Below, in pieces: positions 27,785-35,869 of a DNA stretch of 64,000 nucleotides. The first letter of the stretch is position 1. Every line of letters starts with the position of its first letter. Location: NCBI GenBank assembly GCA_029265405.1, contig JAJUJI010000004.1, positions 124,001 through 188,000 of the forward strand. The letters are read 5' to 3'. Origin of the DNA: Clostridiales bacterium (GTDB taxonomy: Bacteria; Bacillota; Clostridia; Oscillospirales; Oscillospiraceae). A program made the translations under genes and the position numbers. The notes below the pieces were generated by a model, which was not told the origin of the DNA, did no database searches, and saw only the letters and a program-made list of their open reading frames with translations.

Positions 27785-28984
27785 ATGAACGAGTCAAAAA
27801 AAGTCACCATATGGACAAAAGGCTTTACCTGCGCTTTTATCGCAAACATCATGCTTTGCTTTGCGCAAAACACCGTAAGCCCGCTGATATCCAAATACGC
27901 CGCCTTTTTAGGCGCGGGAACCGTGGCAGTCGGCGTGATTTCCGGCCTTTACTTCGGGGTTTCCTTTGCGGTGCGCCCCGTATCCGGTCCGGCTATTACG
28001 AAGCTCAACAAAAAGCTTATTATGATACTGACATATACGCTGGGCGTCGTTACAAACGCGGCGTACGCCTTCTGCGGCAATATACCGCTTTTTGTGGCCG
28101 CGCGCGTGCTGCACGGGATAGAGTTCGCCTTTATAGGCTCGCTGGGCCTGACGGTCGCGAGCGACAGCCTTCCGAAAGAAAAGCTTGCCTCCGGCATAGG
28201 CTTTTACGGTATAGGCGGCGCCATAGCGATGATTATAGGGCCGGCCATGGGCATCGTCATACGCGACTGGGGCGATGCGGTCTGGGGAGCCGGAGCGGGC
28301 TACAGGCTGGTATTCGCAGTCGCCGCCGCATTCATGCTGATAGGTCTTATCCCGTGCTTCATCATACCTATACAGAAGCAATCCAAGGAAACCATAAACT
28401 CTCTCGGAGCCTGGTATAAAAATATAATCGCCAAAGAATCGCTGGTCACAGCCTTGATAATATGCTGCATTTCCGTTTCCGGAGTGCTTTTCAATACTTA
28501 CATGCTGCCCTACGCCGAAGAAAAAGGAATAGGGAACATAAGCCTATTTTTTACCGTATACGCTCTGGTCTTGCTGTTCAGCAGGCCGTTTTCCGGCAGG
28601 CTTGCCGACAAGCTGGGCATGCCCAAGGTATTTTATCCCGCCTGCGTTCTGTTTATTATTTCGTTTATTATTGTAGCGCTGGGGAACACGCTCTGGGCCA
28701 TGCTCGCGGGAGCGGTTTTTGCGGCCCTGGGCTACGGCTCCCTTAGCCCAGCGATACAGGCGACCTGCATACGCACTGTGCTGCCGGCAAAACGGGGCGT
28801 AGCCAGCAATACCAACTACTTCGGCATAGATTTGGGCTTTTTCCTGGGGCCGGTTATAGGCGGCTTTATAATCAAGTACATCGGCTATTCTGCGATGTAT
28901 CTTATAACGGGAATAGCGCCTATTTTAATGGCGATGGTTATCTTTGCCATGACCTGGACCGGCCTGAAAAAGAGACTGTACTGA
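27785..28984 (+). CDS. Major facilitator superfamily transporter
   Basis: 399 residues, about 12 transmembrane helices. The A-like motif between TM2 and TM3 is diverged, but GRLADKLGMPKVF between TM8 and TM9 is the second-half copy. The overall look is the drug/sugar efflux class (AraJ/YfcJ-like); substrate and direction cannot be read. It is divergent from prmA and 14 bases before trmB, so it may be co-transcribed with the housekeeping genes downstream. Confidence 0.85.
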   Translation: MNESKKVTIWTKGFTCAFIANIMLCFAQNTVSPLISKYAAFLGAGTVAVGVISGLYFGVSFAVRPVSGPAITKLNKKLIMILTYTLGVVTNAAYAFCGNIPLFVAARVLHGIEFAFIGSLGLTVASDSLPKEKLASGIGFYGIGGAIAMIIGPAMGIVIRDWGDAVWGAGAGYRLVFAVAAAFMLIGLIPCFIIPIQKQSKETINSLGAWYKNIIAKESLVTALIICCISVSGVLFNTYMLPYAEEKGIGNISLFFTVYALVLLFSRPFSGRLADKLGMPKVFYPACVLFIISFIIVALGNTLWAMLAGAVFAALGYGSLSPAIQATCIRTVLPAKRGVASNTNYFGIDLGFFLGPVIGGFIIKYIGYSAMYLITGIAPILMAMVIFAMTWTGLKKRLY

Positions 28985-28998
28985 CTGGATAACAGGCT

Positions 28999-29685
28999 AT
29001 GAGGATGCATAAAAAGAAGAACCTGGCCTCGCGCATGGAGAGGGCTTCTTCCGCGCTGACAGCGGAGCCCGAGAAGCTGAAGGGACGCTGGCTTGAGGTT
29101 TTTTCGGGATACGAGAGGCTGCATATAGAGCTTGGCTGCGGCAAGGGGACCTTTACGCGCGATATGGCGAAAACTATGCCGGGCGTGCTTTTCGCCGCCG
29201 TTGAGAGGGTGCCGGACGCCATGGTTATGGCGATGGAAAAAATAATCGACGCAGGCTTGGATAACGTCCGTTTTATTGATATGGACGCAGAGCGGCTTTG
29301 CGAGGCTTTTGCGGAGAACGAGGCCGACAGGATTTATATAAATTTCTGCGACCCCTGGCCGAAAAGCAAGCAGGCGAAAAGGCGGCTCACCGCCCCGGCT
29401 TTTCTTGAAAAATACAAGAGGATCCTGAAGCCGGGCGGGGAGATACACTTCAAGACCGACAACGCCGAGCTGTTCCGCTATTCGCTGGAAACCTTCAGGG
29501 AGGCCGGGCTGGAGCTGGCGGAGGTAACCGAGAACCTGCATCAAAACGGCCCGGTGGGCGTAATGACGGATTATGAGTTAAAGTTTTACTCCGAGGGCAA
29601 GCCTATATGCAGGGCGGTGGCTGTGCATGGCGGATTGAAGCTGACGGGCGGGATGAAAAATGAAGCTTATATCATGGAACGTTAA
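28999..29685 (+). CDS. trmB: tRNA (guanine-N7-)-methyltransferase
   Basis: 228 residues. SAM loop IELGCGKGTFTRDMA and the TrmB signature NFCDPWPKSKQAKRRL. It methylates G46 of tRNA variable loops. Its last codons overlap the next gene by 26 bases in another frame. Confidence 0.95.
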   Translation: MRMHKKKNLASRMERASSALTAEPEKLKGRWLEVFSGYERLHIELGCGKGTFTRDMAKTMPGVLFAAVERVPDAMVMAMEKIIDAGLDNVRFIDMDAERLCEAFAENEADRIYINFCDPWPKSKQAKRRLTAPAFLEKYKRILKPGGEIHFKTDNAELFRYSLETFREAGLELAEVTENLHQNGPVGVMTDYELKFYSEGKPICRAVAVHGGLKLTGGMKNEAYIMER

Positions 29686-30421
29686 CGGCCTGCGGGCCTG
29701 TATGGGCAAGGGCTGGGCGGAATTCTTCGCCCAGGCGGACGCGGATTTTTTCTGCGTTCAGGAAACTAAAATGCAGAGCGGGCAGGCTGAAGTAAGCGCC
29801 CCCGGCTACTTCCAGTACTGGAACAGCGCCGAGAAGAAGGGCTATTCAGGCACCGCCGTATTTGCCAAAAAAGAGCCCATTGGCGCAGCCTGCGGCATGG
29901 GCTTGGCCCGGCACGACTCCGAGGGCAGAGTAATAACTCTTGAGTACGGCGGCTTTTATTTGGTCAACGTGTATACGCCGAACGCGCAGGACGAGCTGCG
30001 GCGCCTGGATTACCGCATGGATTGGGAGGACAGCTTCAGAGCCTATCTTATCGAGCTGGACAAGGCCAAGCCCGTAATAGTCTGCGGGGATATGAACGTG
30101 GCCCACAAGGAAATAGATCTGAAAAACCCCGACGCCAACAGAAGAAACCCGGGCTTTACGGACGAGGAGCGCGGCAGGTTCACCATGCTGCTGGAGGCGG
30201 GCTTTATCGACACTTTCAGATACCTGCACCCGGACCGGGAGGGGGCCTACACCTGGTGGTCATACAGAAGCCGGGCAAGAGATAAAAATGTGGGATGGAG
30301 AATAGACTACTTTTTAACCTCAGAAAGGCTTAAGGACAGAATAAGAAGCGCCTTTATCCGGGACGACATATACGGCTCCGACCATTGCCCTGTGGGGCTG
30401 GAGCTGGAATTGGATTATTGA
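29660..30421 (+). CDS. exoA: Exodeoxyribonuclease III / AP endonuclease
   Basis: 253 residues: MKLISWNVNGLRA, metal ligand in QETK, YSGTAVFAKK, GDMNVAHKEIDLKNP, WRIDYFL, and the catalytic SDHCPV at the C-terminus. All active-site motifs of the ExoIII family are present. It repairs abasic sites. The ATG lies within trmB (26-base overlap), so translation is probably coupled. Confidence 0.96.
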   Translation: MKLISWNVNGLRACMGKGWAEFFAQADADFFCVQETKMQSGQAEVSAPGYFQYWNSAEKKGYSGTAVFAKKEPIGAACGMGLARHDSEGRVITLEYGGFYLVNVYTPNAQDELRRLDYRMDWEDSFRAYLIELDKAKPVIVCGDMNVAHKEIDLKNPDANRRNPGFTDEERGRFTMLLEAGFIDTFRYLHPDREGAYTWWSYRSRARDKNVGWRIDYFLTSERLKDRIRSAFIRDDIYGSDHCPVGLELELDY

Positions 30422-30426
30422 GAAGA

Positions 30427-31395
30427 ATGCTGATAGGAAACGTTGAAATCAAGGGGAGGCTGGGCCTGGCTCCGATGGCGGGAGTGGCGGACGCCCCTTT
30501 CAGAACGGTTTGCCGTGAGTTGGGCGCGGCTCTGGCTTATACCGAAATGGTCAGCGCCAAGGCGCTGGTATATCAGGACGGCAAGACGAGGCGGCTCCTG
30601 GAGCGCGGGATAAACGACTTTCCGCTGGCCGTCCAGCTTTTCGGAAGCGAGCCGGACGTCATGGCGGAGGCCGCGGCCAAGGCCCGCGCATTGACGGGCT
30701 GCGAGCTGATAGACATCAACATGGGCTGTCCGACAGGAAAGATAGTTGGCAACAACGAGGGCTGCGCCCTGATGAAGGACATGCCGCTGTCCGAGCGGAT
30801 CATCAAAGCGGTTGCGAAGGCCTGCGACGTTCCCGTCACAGTGAAAATACGCAAGGGCTGGGACAAGGGCAGCGTGAACGCGGTGGAGTTTGCGCAAATG
30901 GCGGAGGCGGCGGGAGCTTCGGCGGTGGCGGTGCATGGTCGGACACGGGCGCAGCTATATTCCGGCTCGGCCGATTGGGATATCATCAGGGAGGTTAAGC
31001 GCGCGCTGTCTATCCCGGTGCTGGCAAACGGCGACGTTTTCGAGCCCGAGGACGCGGTGCGAATACTGAGATATACGGGCGCGGATATGGCGCTGGTAGG
31101 ACGGGGAGCCATGGGCAATCCATGGATTTTCCAGCGTGGAAACGCGGCGCTGGAAGGCGCAGAGGTACCGCCCCTTCCTCCCGTAAGCCGGAGAGCGGAC
31201 GTGGCGCTGAGGCAGTTTGAGCTTGCCTGCCGCATGAAGGGCGAGCATATAGCCTGCCTCGAGGCAAGAAAGCACTACGCGTGGTATTTGAGGGGCGTCC
31301 CGTACTCAAGCCGATTAAAAGCCGAAATCAGCTCCATTTCAACCATGCGGGACATATACAGGATCACTGAGAGAATAAAGGAAGAATTAAGATAG
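30427..31395 (+). CDS. dusB: tRNA-dihydrouridine synthase
   Basis: 322 residues from the ATG at 30427, five bases after the exoA stop; a longer in-frame reading would overlap exoA and adds no conserved sequence. FMN-binding TIM barrel with LAPMAGVADAPFR, INMGCP (catalytic Cys in the DINMGCPTGK loop), KIRKGWD and GRGAMGNPWIF. It reduces uridine in tRNA D-loops. Fourth gene of the run beginning with the MFS carrier. Confidence 0.95.
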   Translation: MLIGNVEIKGRLGLAPMAGVADAPFRTVCRELGAALAYTEMVSAKALVYQDGKTRRLLERGINDFPLAVQLFGSEPDVMAEAAAKARALTGCELIDINMGCPTGKIVGNNEGCALMKDMPLSERIIKAVAKACDVPVTVKIRKGWDKGSVNAVEFAQMAEAAGASAVAVHGRTRAQLYSGSADWDIIREVKRALSIPVLANGDVFEPEDAVRILRYTGADMALVGRGAMGNPWIFQRGNAALEGAEVPPLPPVSRRADVALRQFELACRMKGEHIACLEARKHYAWYLRGVPYSSRLKAEISSISTMRDIYRITERIKEELR

Positions 31396-31424
31396 AGCCC
31401 ATGCCCGGCTGCGGAGGTGAAGGC

Positions 31425-32039
31425 ATGACGAGAGAAAGAGAGCTTGAAATAATAAGCGCCGTGCTAGGCGGCAATGCAAACGCGTTTGAGGAGCTTGTAC
31501 TGGAGTACCAGACCAGAGTATACAACATCGCCCTGAAGATGACGGGCAACGAGGACGACGCCTTCGACATCTCTCAGGAGGCTTTTCTCAAGGCTTACAG
31601 GGCCCTGAGAGGCTTCAGGGGCGAGGCGAGCTTCGGAAGCTGGCTTTACAGGCTTACGGCCAATCTGAGCGTGGATTTCATCCGCAGGGAGGCAAGACGC
31701 CGTCCGGAAAAGACGGTCTGCCTGGACGACGAATCCGAAGGTGAGCGGCCCGTGGAAATCCCCGACCTGTCCGGCGAGCCGCAGACGGCTCTGGAGCGCA
31801 GGGAAACTATGGAGGCCATAGAAGCCGGTCTGAAGCGGCTGCCGGACGAGCAGCGGCTCATACTTGTCATGCGGGACGTAAACGGCCTGAGCTATCAGGA
31901 GATATCCGAGGCCCTCAATGTGGAAATGGGCACGGTCAAGTCAAGGATATACAGAGCCCGCGCCCGCCTTGCCGGCTTCCTTCTGAGCGAAGGAAACTTT
32001 TTTGCGAAAACTGCGTCAAAGAAAGCGAAAGAGAGGTGA
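31425..32039 (+). CDS. ECF-type RNA polymerase sigma factor
   Basis: 204 residues from the ATG at 31425, which has a perfect GGAGGTGA upstream; the in-frame ATG at 31401 does not. Sigma-2 is visible as FEELVLEYQTRVYNIALKMTGN with DAFDISQEAFLKAYRAL, and sigma-4 as RLPDEQRLILVMRDVNGLSYQEISEALNV with GTVKSRIYRARARL. No region 1 or 3, as in ECF factors of the SigW kind. The anti-sigma gene follows immediately, so envelope-stress control is inferred. Confidence 0.93.
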   Translation: MTRERELEIISAVLGGNANAFEELVLEYQTRVYNIALKMTGNEDDAFDISQEAFLKAYRALRGFRGEASFGSWLYRLTANLSVDFIRREARRRPEKTVCLDDESEGERPVEIPDLSGEPQTALERRETMEAIEAGLKRLPDEQRLILVMRDVNGLSYQEISEALNVEMGTVKSRIYRARARLAGFLLSEGNFFAKTASKKAKER

Positions 32040-32044
32040 GCGGC

Positions 32045-32911
32045 ATGAGCGAGTGCGCAAAATACGATGTTTTGATAAGCATGGCTGTGGACGGAGAGCT
32101 TGACAAGGATGAAAAAAGCGAGCTGGACGCCCATTTGGCCGTATGCTCCGAATGCCGCGCCTATCTGAAGCTGCTTCAGTCTATAAGAAAGGACGCCGGG
32201 GAGACCCTCGCGCAGCCGCCCGAAAAGCTGGCTGAAGGAATAATGTATAAGGTGCGGCTTGAGGCCTCCCGCAAGCATGCCAGGTTCTTTATCTTCGGGC
32301 GCTATACGGCGATAGCCGCCGTTTTTTGCCTGGTGCTTTTTACCGCTTACAAGCTGATACCCCTTTTCAGCCAGACAGGCATGAAGTCGGAAAACGCAGC
32401 CTCATCCGCTGTATCGGCTGAGGCGGGGCTGGACGCCTACGGAGCGGCGGAAGCGGACGCGGGTACGAAAGCCTTTGACGCTCAGGCCGCCGGCAAGGCG
32501 GGAGGCTCGGCCTTAAAGCAAAATACGGCGCTGTCCGGAGCCGATGAAGCGAAGACCGATGAAGGAGGCGCGACAAGGATGATGACGGCCGTCGCTCCGG
32601 ATGAGGCGCCGCAGCCCACAGCCGAAAGCGCCGGGCTTCAATCCGCGCCGGAGTATGACGTGGGAAACACGCGGGGATATGAGATCTATAGGAATCTAAA
32701 ATACGACGAGAGCTTCTACAGCGTCTGCATCATCTACGGTGAAGCGCCCGATAGGATAAAGGACTGCGAGATCCTGTATTCCGGAGAAGGGCAGACCCAT
32801 TACAAGGTGCCGCTGGAAACCATGCTCGACCTTGAGCTGTCCAAGGATTTCGACGAGATATACTATGACGACCTTAACGCCGATTACGGTCTTGTAATAG
32901 CGCTCGATTAG
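32045..32911 (+). CDS. Membrane anti-sigma factor with zinc-binding (ZAS) motif
   Basis: 288 residues from the ATG at 32045 (GAGAGGTGAG upstream). The N-terminal ZAS motif His30-x3-Cys34-x2-Cys37 binds the sigma factor in this family. One transmembrane helix lies near residues 86-103 (TAIAAVFCLVLF). The outer part is a low-complexity Ala/Gly/Glu stretch, then a small folded domain with many Tyr and Asp near the end (YDESFYSVCIIYGE, then LDLELSKDFDEIYYDD). Regulated proteolysis of the outer domain would free the sigma factor (inference). Confidence 0.88.
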   Translation: MSECAKYDVLISMAVDGELDKDEKSELDAHLAVCSECRAYLKLLQSIRKDAGETLAQPPEKLAEGIMYKVRLEASRKHARFFIFGRYTAIAAVFCLVLFTAYKLIPLFSQTGMKSENAASSAVSAEAGLDAYGAAEADAGTKAFDAQAAGKAGGSALKQNTALSGADEAKTDEGGATRMMTAVAPDEAPQPTAESAGLQSAPEYDVGNTRGYEIYRNLKYDESFYSVCIIYGEAPDRIKDCEILYSGEGQTHYKVPLETMLDLELSKDFDEIYYDDLNADYGLVIALD

Positions 32912-32923
32912 GAGAGCGAGACA

Positions 32924-33364
32924 ATGGAAAAAATGACGGAGGAAAAAGCGGCGCGCCTGATGCTTGAGCGGGGCTTCAACTGCGCGCAGGCTACGCTGGG
33001 GCATTTTGCCGAGGAACTGGGGCTGGACGTGAAAACGGCTATGAAGCTCGCCTCAGGCTTCGGGGGCGGAATGCGTCTGGGCGACGAGTGCGGCTGCGCG
33101 ACCGGCGCCTTGATGGCGCTGGGCCTGAAGTACGGCTTTACAGAGCCGGGAGACGGCGCAGGCAAAAGCCGGATAAACCAGACAGCTTTGAAGTTTCTTG
33201 AAAGGTTCAGGGAGAGGTTCGGCTCGGTATATTGCAGGGACCTGCTGGAGGCTGACCTTTCCACCGAGGAGGGCAGAGCCAGGGCGGCGGAGGCTATACC
33301 TAAGCGCTGCCCGGTCCTTGCGGCCGGAGCGTGCCAAATACTGGAGGATATGCTGAGGGCTTAA
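32924..33364 (+). CDS. C_GCAxxG_C_C family (putative redox) protein
   Basis: 146 residues with the spaced-cysteine signature of this family: Cys in GFNCAQA, GDECGCATGALMALGLKYG, Cys in RDLL-preceding YCRD, and Cys in KRCPVLAAGACQILE. The family is thought to be redox-related or metal-binding, but its reaction is not established. It is 12 bases after the anti-sigma gene, so it is the last gene of the ECF operon and may be part of its regulon. Confidence 0.85.
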   Translation: MEKMTEEKAARLMLERGFNCAQATLGHFAEELGLDVKTAMKLASGFGGGMRLGDECGCATGALMALGLKYGFTEPGDGAGKSRINQTALKFLERFRERFGSVYCRDLLEADLSTEEGRARAAEAIPKRCPVLAAGACQILEDMLRA

Positions 33365-33373
33365 GAAAAGCTT

Positions 33374-33396
33374 AAGGCCGCGAAAAAACGCGGCCT
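33374..33396. terminator. Bidirectional terminator
   Basis: AGGCCGCG, an A6 loop and CGCGGCCT form an 8-bp stem between convergent genes, with TTTT nearby on both strands. Confidence 0.75.
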
Positions 33397-33419
33397 AATT
33401 TTGGCGTATTTTATTTTTA

Positions 33420-34379
33420 TTAATGTATCATTACCTTCAAGCCCATGTCCTCAAGCTGCTTTTTTCTGGCCTGCATAAGCTCGTCCGAAGGAGGAGCGGC
33501 TTCAAGCACGGGGCCGGCGCGTCCGAGGCGCTCCCACTTTACCGTTCCCAAATTATGATAGGGAAGGAGCTGGACGATTTCCACCGAATCGCCCAATTCC
33601 AGAATAAACTTGCCGAAGGCCTCAAAATCCCTGACCGTATCGTTGAAAACGGGAATGACCGGTATCCTTATCTGGAACTTGCCGCCGGCGGCGGCTATTT
33701 TTTTCGCGTTTTCAAGAATCAGCTCGTTTGGCACGCCGATGACGCGCTTGTGCAGGCCGCTGTCCATCTTTTTTAAGTCGTATAAAAACAGGTCGGTATA
33801 GGGGATAACCGGTTCAAGAAATTTCCAATCGACATAGCCTGTGGTGTCCACCGCCGTATGTATGCCCTCGGCCTTGCAGCGCTTCAAAACCTCAAGGGTG
33901 AACTGAGGCTGCCAGAGGCATTCGCCTCCCGATATGGTCACGCCCCCTCCGCTTCGCCTGTAGAAGGGAATGTCTTTGCGGACCTTGTCCATTATCTCAT
34001 CGACCGTATAATCTGTACCGCATTTGTACAGGGCCTTCGGGGAGCAGACCTCCGTGCACTTGAAGCACTCGGTGCATTTTGACCTGTCAACCTTTATCAC
34101 GGTATATTCGGAATCGTCGGTAAGGGATTTTTTAACGGCGCCCCTGCTTATGGCTCCCTCGGGGCAGGCGCGCAGGCATTTGCCGCACTTTTCCGCGCCG
34201 ACGCATTTCATCTCCATGTAGTTGAGCTCGGTCCTGAATTCCTGGGATTCGGGGCTGTGGCACCAGGGACAGCGGAGCGGACAGCCCTTGAGAAAGAGCG
34301 TGTTGCGTATGCCGGGGCCGTCGTGGACCGAAAAGCCCTGTATATCGTAAAACTTTCCGGTCAGCTTTTTGTCGTCCAT
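33420..34379 (-). CDS. Glycyl-radical enzyme activating protein (radical SAM), no GRE adjacent
   Basis: 319 residues. Radical-SAM CxxxCxxC at Cys33, Cys37 and Cys40 (GCPLRCPWCHSPE), then two ferredoxin-like 4Fe-4S clusters (CVGAEKCGKCLRAC and CTECFKCTEVCSPKAL), and SGGECLWQP for SAM. It belongs to the GRE-activase branch with the extra two-cluster insert, which makes a glycyl radical from SAM and reduced ferredoxin/flavodoxin. It is the near-paralogue of the activase at 58292 (most of the sequence aligns without gaps). There is no GRE within 20 kb. It is separated from the aminotransferase upstream by a terminator, so it is a lone gene. Confidence 0.92.
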   Translation of the reverse strand: MDDKKLTGKFYDIQGFSVHDGPGIRNTLFLKGCPLRCPWCHSPESQEFRTELNYMEMKCVGAEKCGKCLRACPEGAISRGAVKKSLTDDSEYTVIKVDRSKCTECFKCTEVCSPKALYKCGTDYTVDEIMDKVRKDIPFYRRSGGGVTISGGECLWQPQFTLEVLKRCKAEGIHTAVDTTGYVDWKFLEPVIPYTDLFLYDLKKMDSGLHKRVIGVPNELILENAKKIAAAGGKFQIRIPVIPVFNDTVRDFEAFGKFILELGDSVEIVQLLPYHNLGTVKWERLGRAGPVLEAAPPSDELMQARKKQLEDMGLKVMIH

Positions 34380-34454
34380 TTATGTTAACCTCCGTTTGCT
34401 TGCGGTAGCCATTGTATTCTAAGCTATTTGCGTTAAGATGTAAAGCGATATTGC

Positions 34455-34486
34455 AAAAAAGTTCAGGCGGGAAGCTGTCCCGCCTG
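34455..34486 (-). terminator. Terminator after the aminotransferase gene
   Basis: CAGGCGGGA (34464-34472) and TCCCGCCTG (34478-34486) form a 9-bp stem, followed on the minus strand by AAC and six Ts. Confidence 0.85.
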
Positions 34487-34505
34487 TTGGTTTTTGCCGT
34501 AATTT

Positions 34506-35696
34506 TTATTGTTTCAGGAATGCCTCGAGCCTGTCGAGCCCTTCCTTGATATCTTCCATGGAAGCCGCGTAGGTCCAGCGGAGGAAGCTTGGAGCTCCGA
34601 AGCCGCTGCATGGAACCAAAGCCACGTTTTGCGCCTCAAGGAAGGCCAAAGCGAAATCGTCCCCGTTCATAATGAGTCTGCCCGCGATGGTTTTGCCTAT
34701 CAGGGCGTCTATATTCATCATTATATAAAAGGCGCCCTCCGGAATTAGGCAATGCACGCCCTTAATTTGATTTATCCTGGAAGCCATATAATTCCTGCGC
34801 TGCTCGAAAATCTTGCGCATATCCTCCACCGGGGACTGGTCGGCTGTAAGGGCTTCGATGGCGGCGTATTGGGAAATGGTGCTGGGCGCGCTTGTGGAAT
34901 GGCTTAAATAGTTGGACATGACCTGGGCGATGCTTGCCTCTGAAGCGGTATAGCCTATGCGCCACCCGGTCATGGCGTAGGATTTGCTGACTCCGTTTAC
35001 TATTATCGTATGCCTCTTGACATCCTCTCCCAGCGAGGCCAGGCTTGTGAATTTTCTTCCGTCATATAAAAGGCTGTAATATATCTCATCTGAAATGATA
35101 TAGAGATCGTGCTTCAGGCATACCTCGGCCAGCTCCCGCAGCTCCCGCTCCGAATAGCACATTCCCGTCGGGTTGGACGGATTGTTCAGTATGAGAAGCT
35201 TTGTTTTATCGGTAATAAAGCTTTCCAGCTTTGCTCCGGTCAGCTTGAAATTTTCAGACTCGGTGGTTTCGGCGATGACCGGCACTCCTCCGGCCATTGC
35301 GGCGGCCTCCGTATATGTCACCCAATAGGGAGAGGGCACTATTACCTCGTCGCCCTCGTTAAGCAGGCAGCAGAGCGCGATATACAGGCTGTGCTTGGCC
35401 CCGCTGGCGACGACAATCTGGTTCGGCTCGTATTTCAGGCCCATGTCTGCCTCGAGCCTCTGGCATACGGCCTTTCTCAGGGCCGGAAGCCCCGCTGCGG
35501 GAGTATATTTGGTTTGCCCGTCTCTTATCGCCTTTATGCCTGCGGCCTTGATGTGGTCGGGCGTGTCGAAGTCGGGCTCGCCTGTACCGAAGCTGATCAC
35601 GTTGCGGCCCTCTGATTTCAGCTTGGCCGAAAGGGCGCTTATAGCCAGAGTAGTCGATTCCTGAACTGCCTCGGCCTTTTTTGAAAGAGGCTTCAT
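34506..35696 (-). CDS. Class I/II pyridoxal-phosphate aminotransferase (aspartate aminotransferase-like)
   Basis: 396 residues. PLP lysine in VNGVSKSYAMTGWRIGY, the cofactor Asp/Tyr region in LYIISDEIYYSLLYDGR, and NNPSNPTG substrate loop. It matches the subgroup Ib aspartate aminotransferases of Firmicutes: amino group from aspartate (or an aromatic/neutral amino acid) to 2-oxoglutarate. Single gene with its own terminator. Exact substrate preference is uncertain. Confidence 0.92.
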   Translation of the reverse strand: MKPLSKKAEAVQESTTLAISALSAKLKSEGRNVISFGTGEPDFDTPDHIKAAGIKAIRDGQTKYTPAAGLPALRKAVCQRLEADMGLKYEPNQIVVASGAKHSLYIALCCLLNEGDEVIVPSPYWVTYTEAAAMAGGVPVIAETTESENFKLTGAKLESFITDKTKLLILNNPSNPTGMCYSERELRELAEVCLKHDLYIISDEIYYSLLYDGRKFTSLASLGEDVKRHTIIVNGVSKSYAMTGWRIGYTASEASIAQVMSNYLSHSTSAPSTISQYAAIEALTADQSPVEDMRKIFEQRRNYMASRINQIKGVHCLIPEGAFYIMMNIDALIGKTIAGRLIMNGDDFALAFLEAQNVALVPCSGFGAPSFLRWTYAASMEDIKEGLDRLEAFLKQ

Positions 35697-35869
35697 ATAA
35701 CGTTCATTCCTTTGCTGATATTAATTGCCCTGTAGCTTATAATTCAAGATTATATACGCAAACTTGCAGAAACGCAAGGGGGTAAATGCTGAAATAGGTT
35801 GATAATGAATAATTCGTAAAACGAAAATTCATTTTTCTGAGAGGCCCTCTTTTGTGTGAAATGCTTATG

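Noticed and set aside
29660-29685. The 26-base overlap of trmB and exoA as a possible frameshift
   Set aside because: Both proteins are full length with intact ends and starts, so it is a genuine gene overlap.
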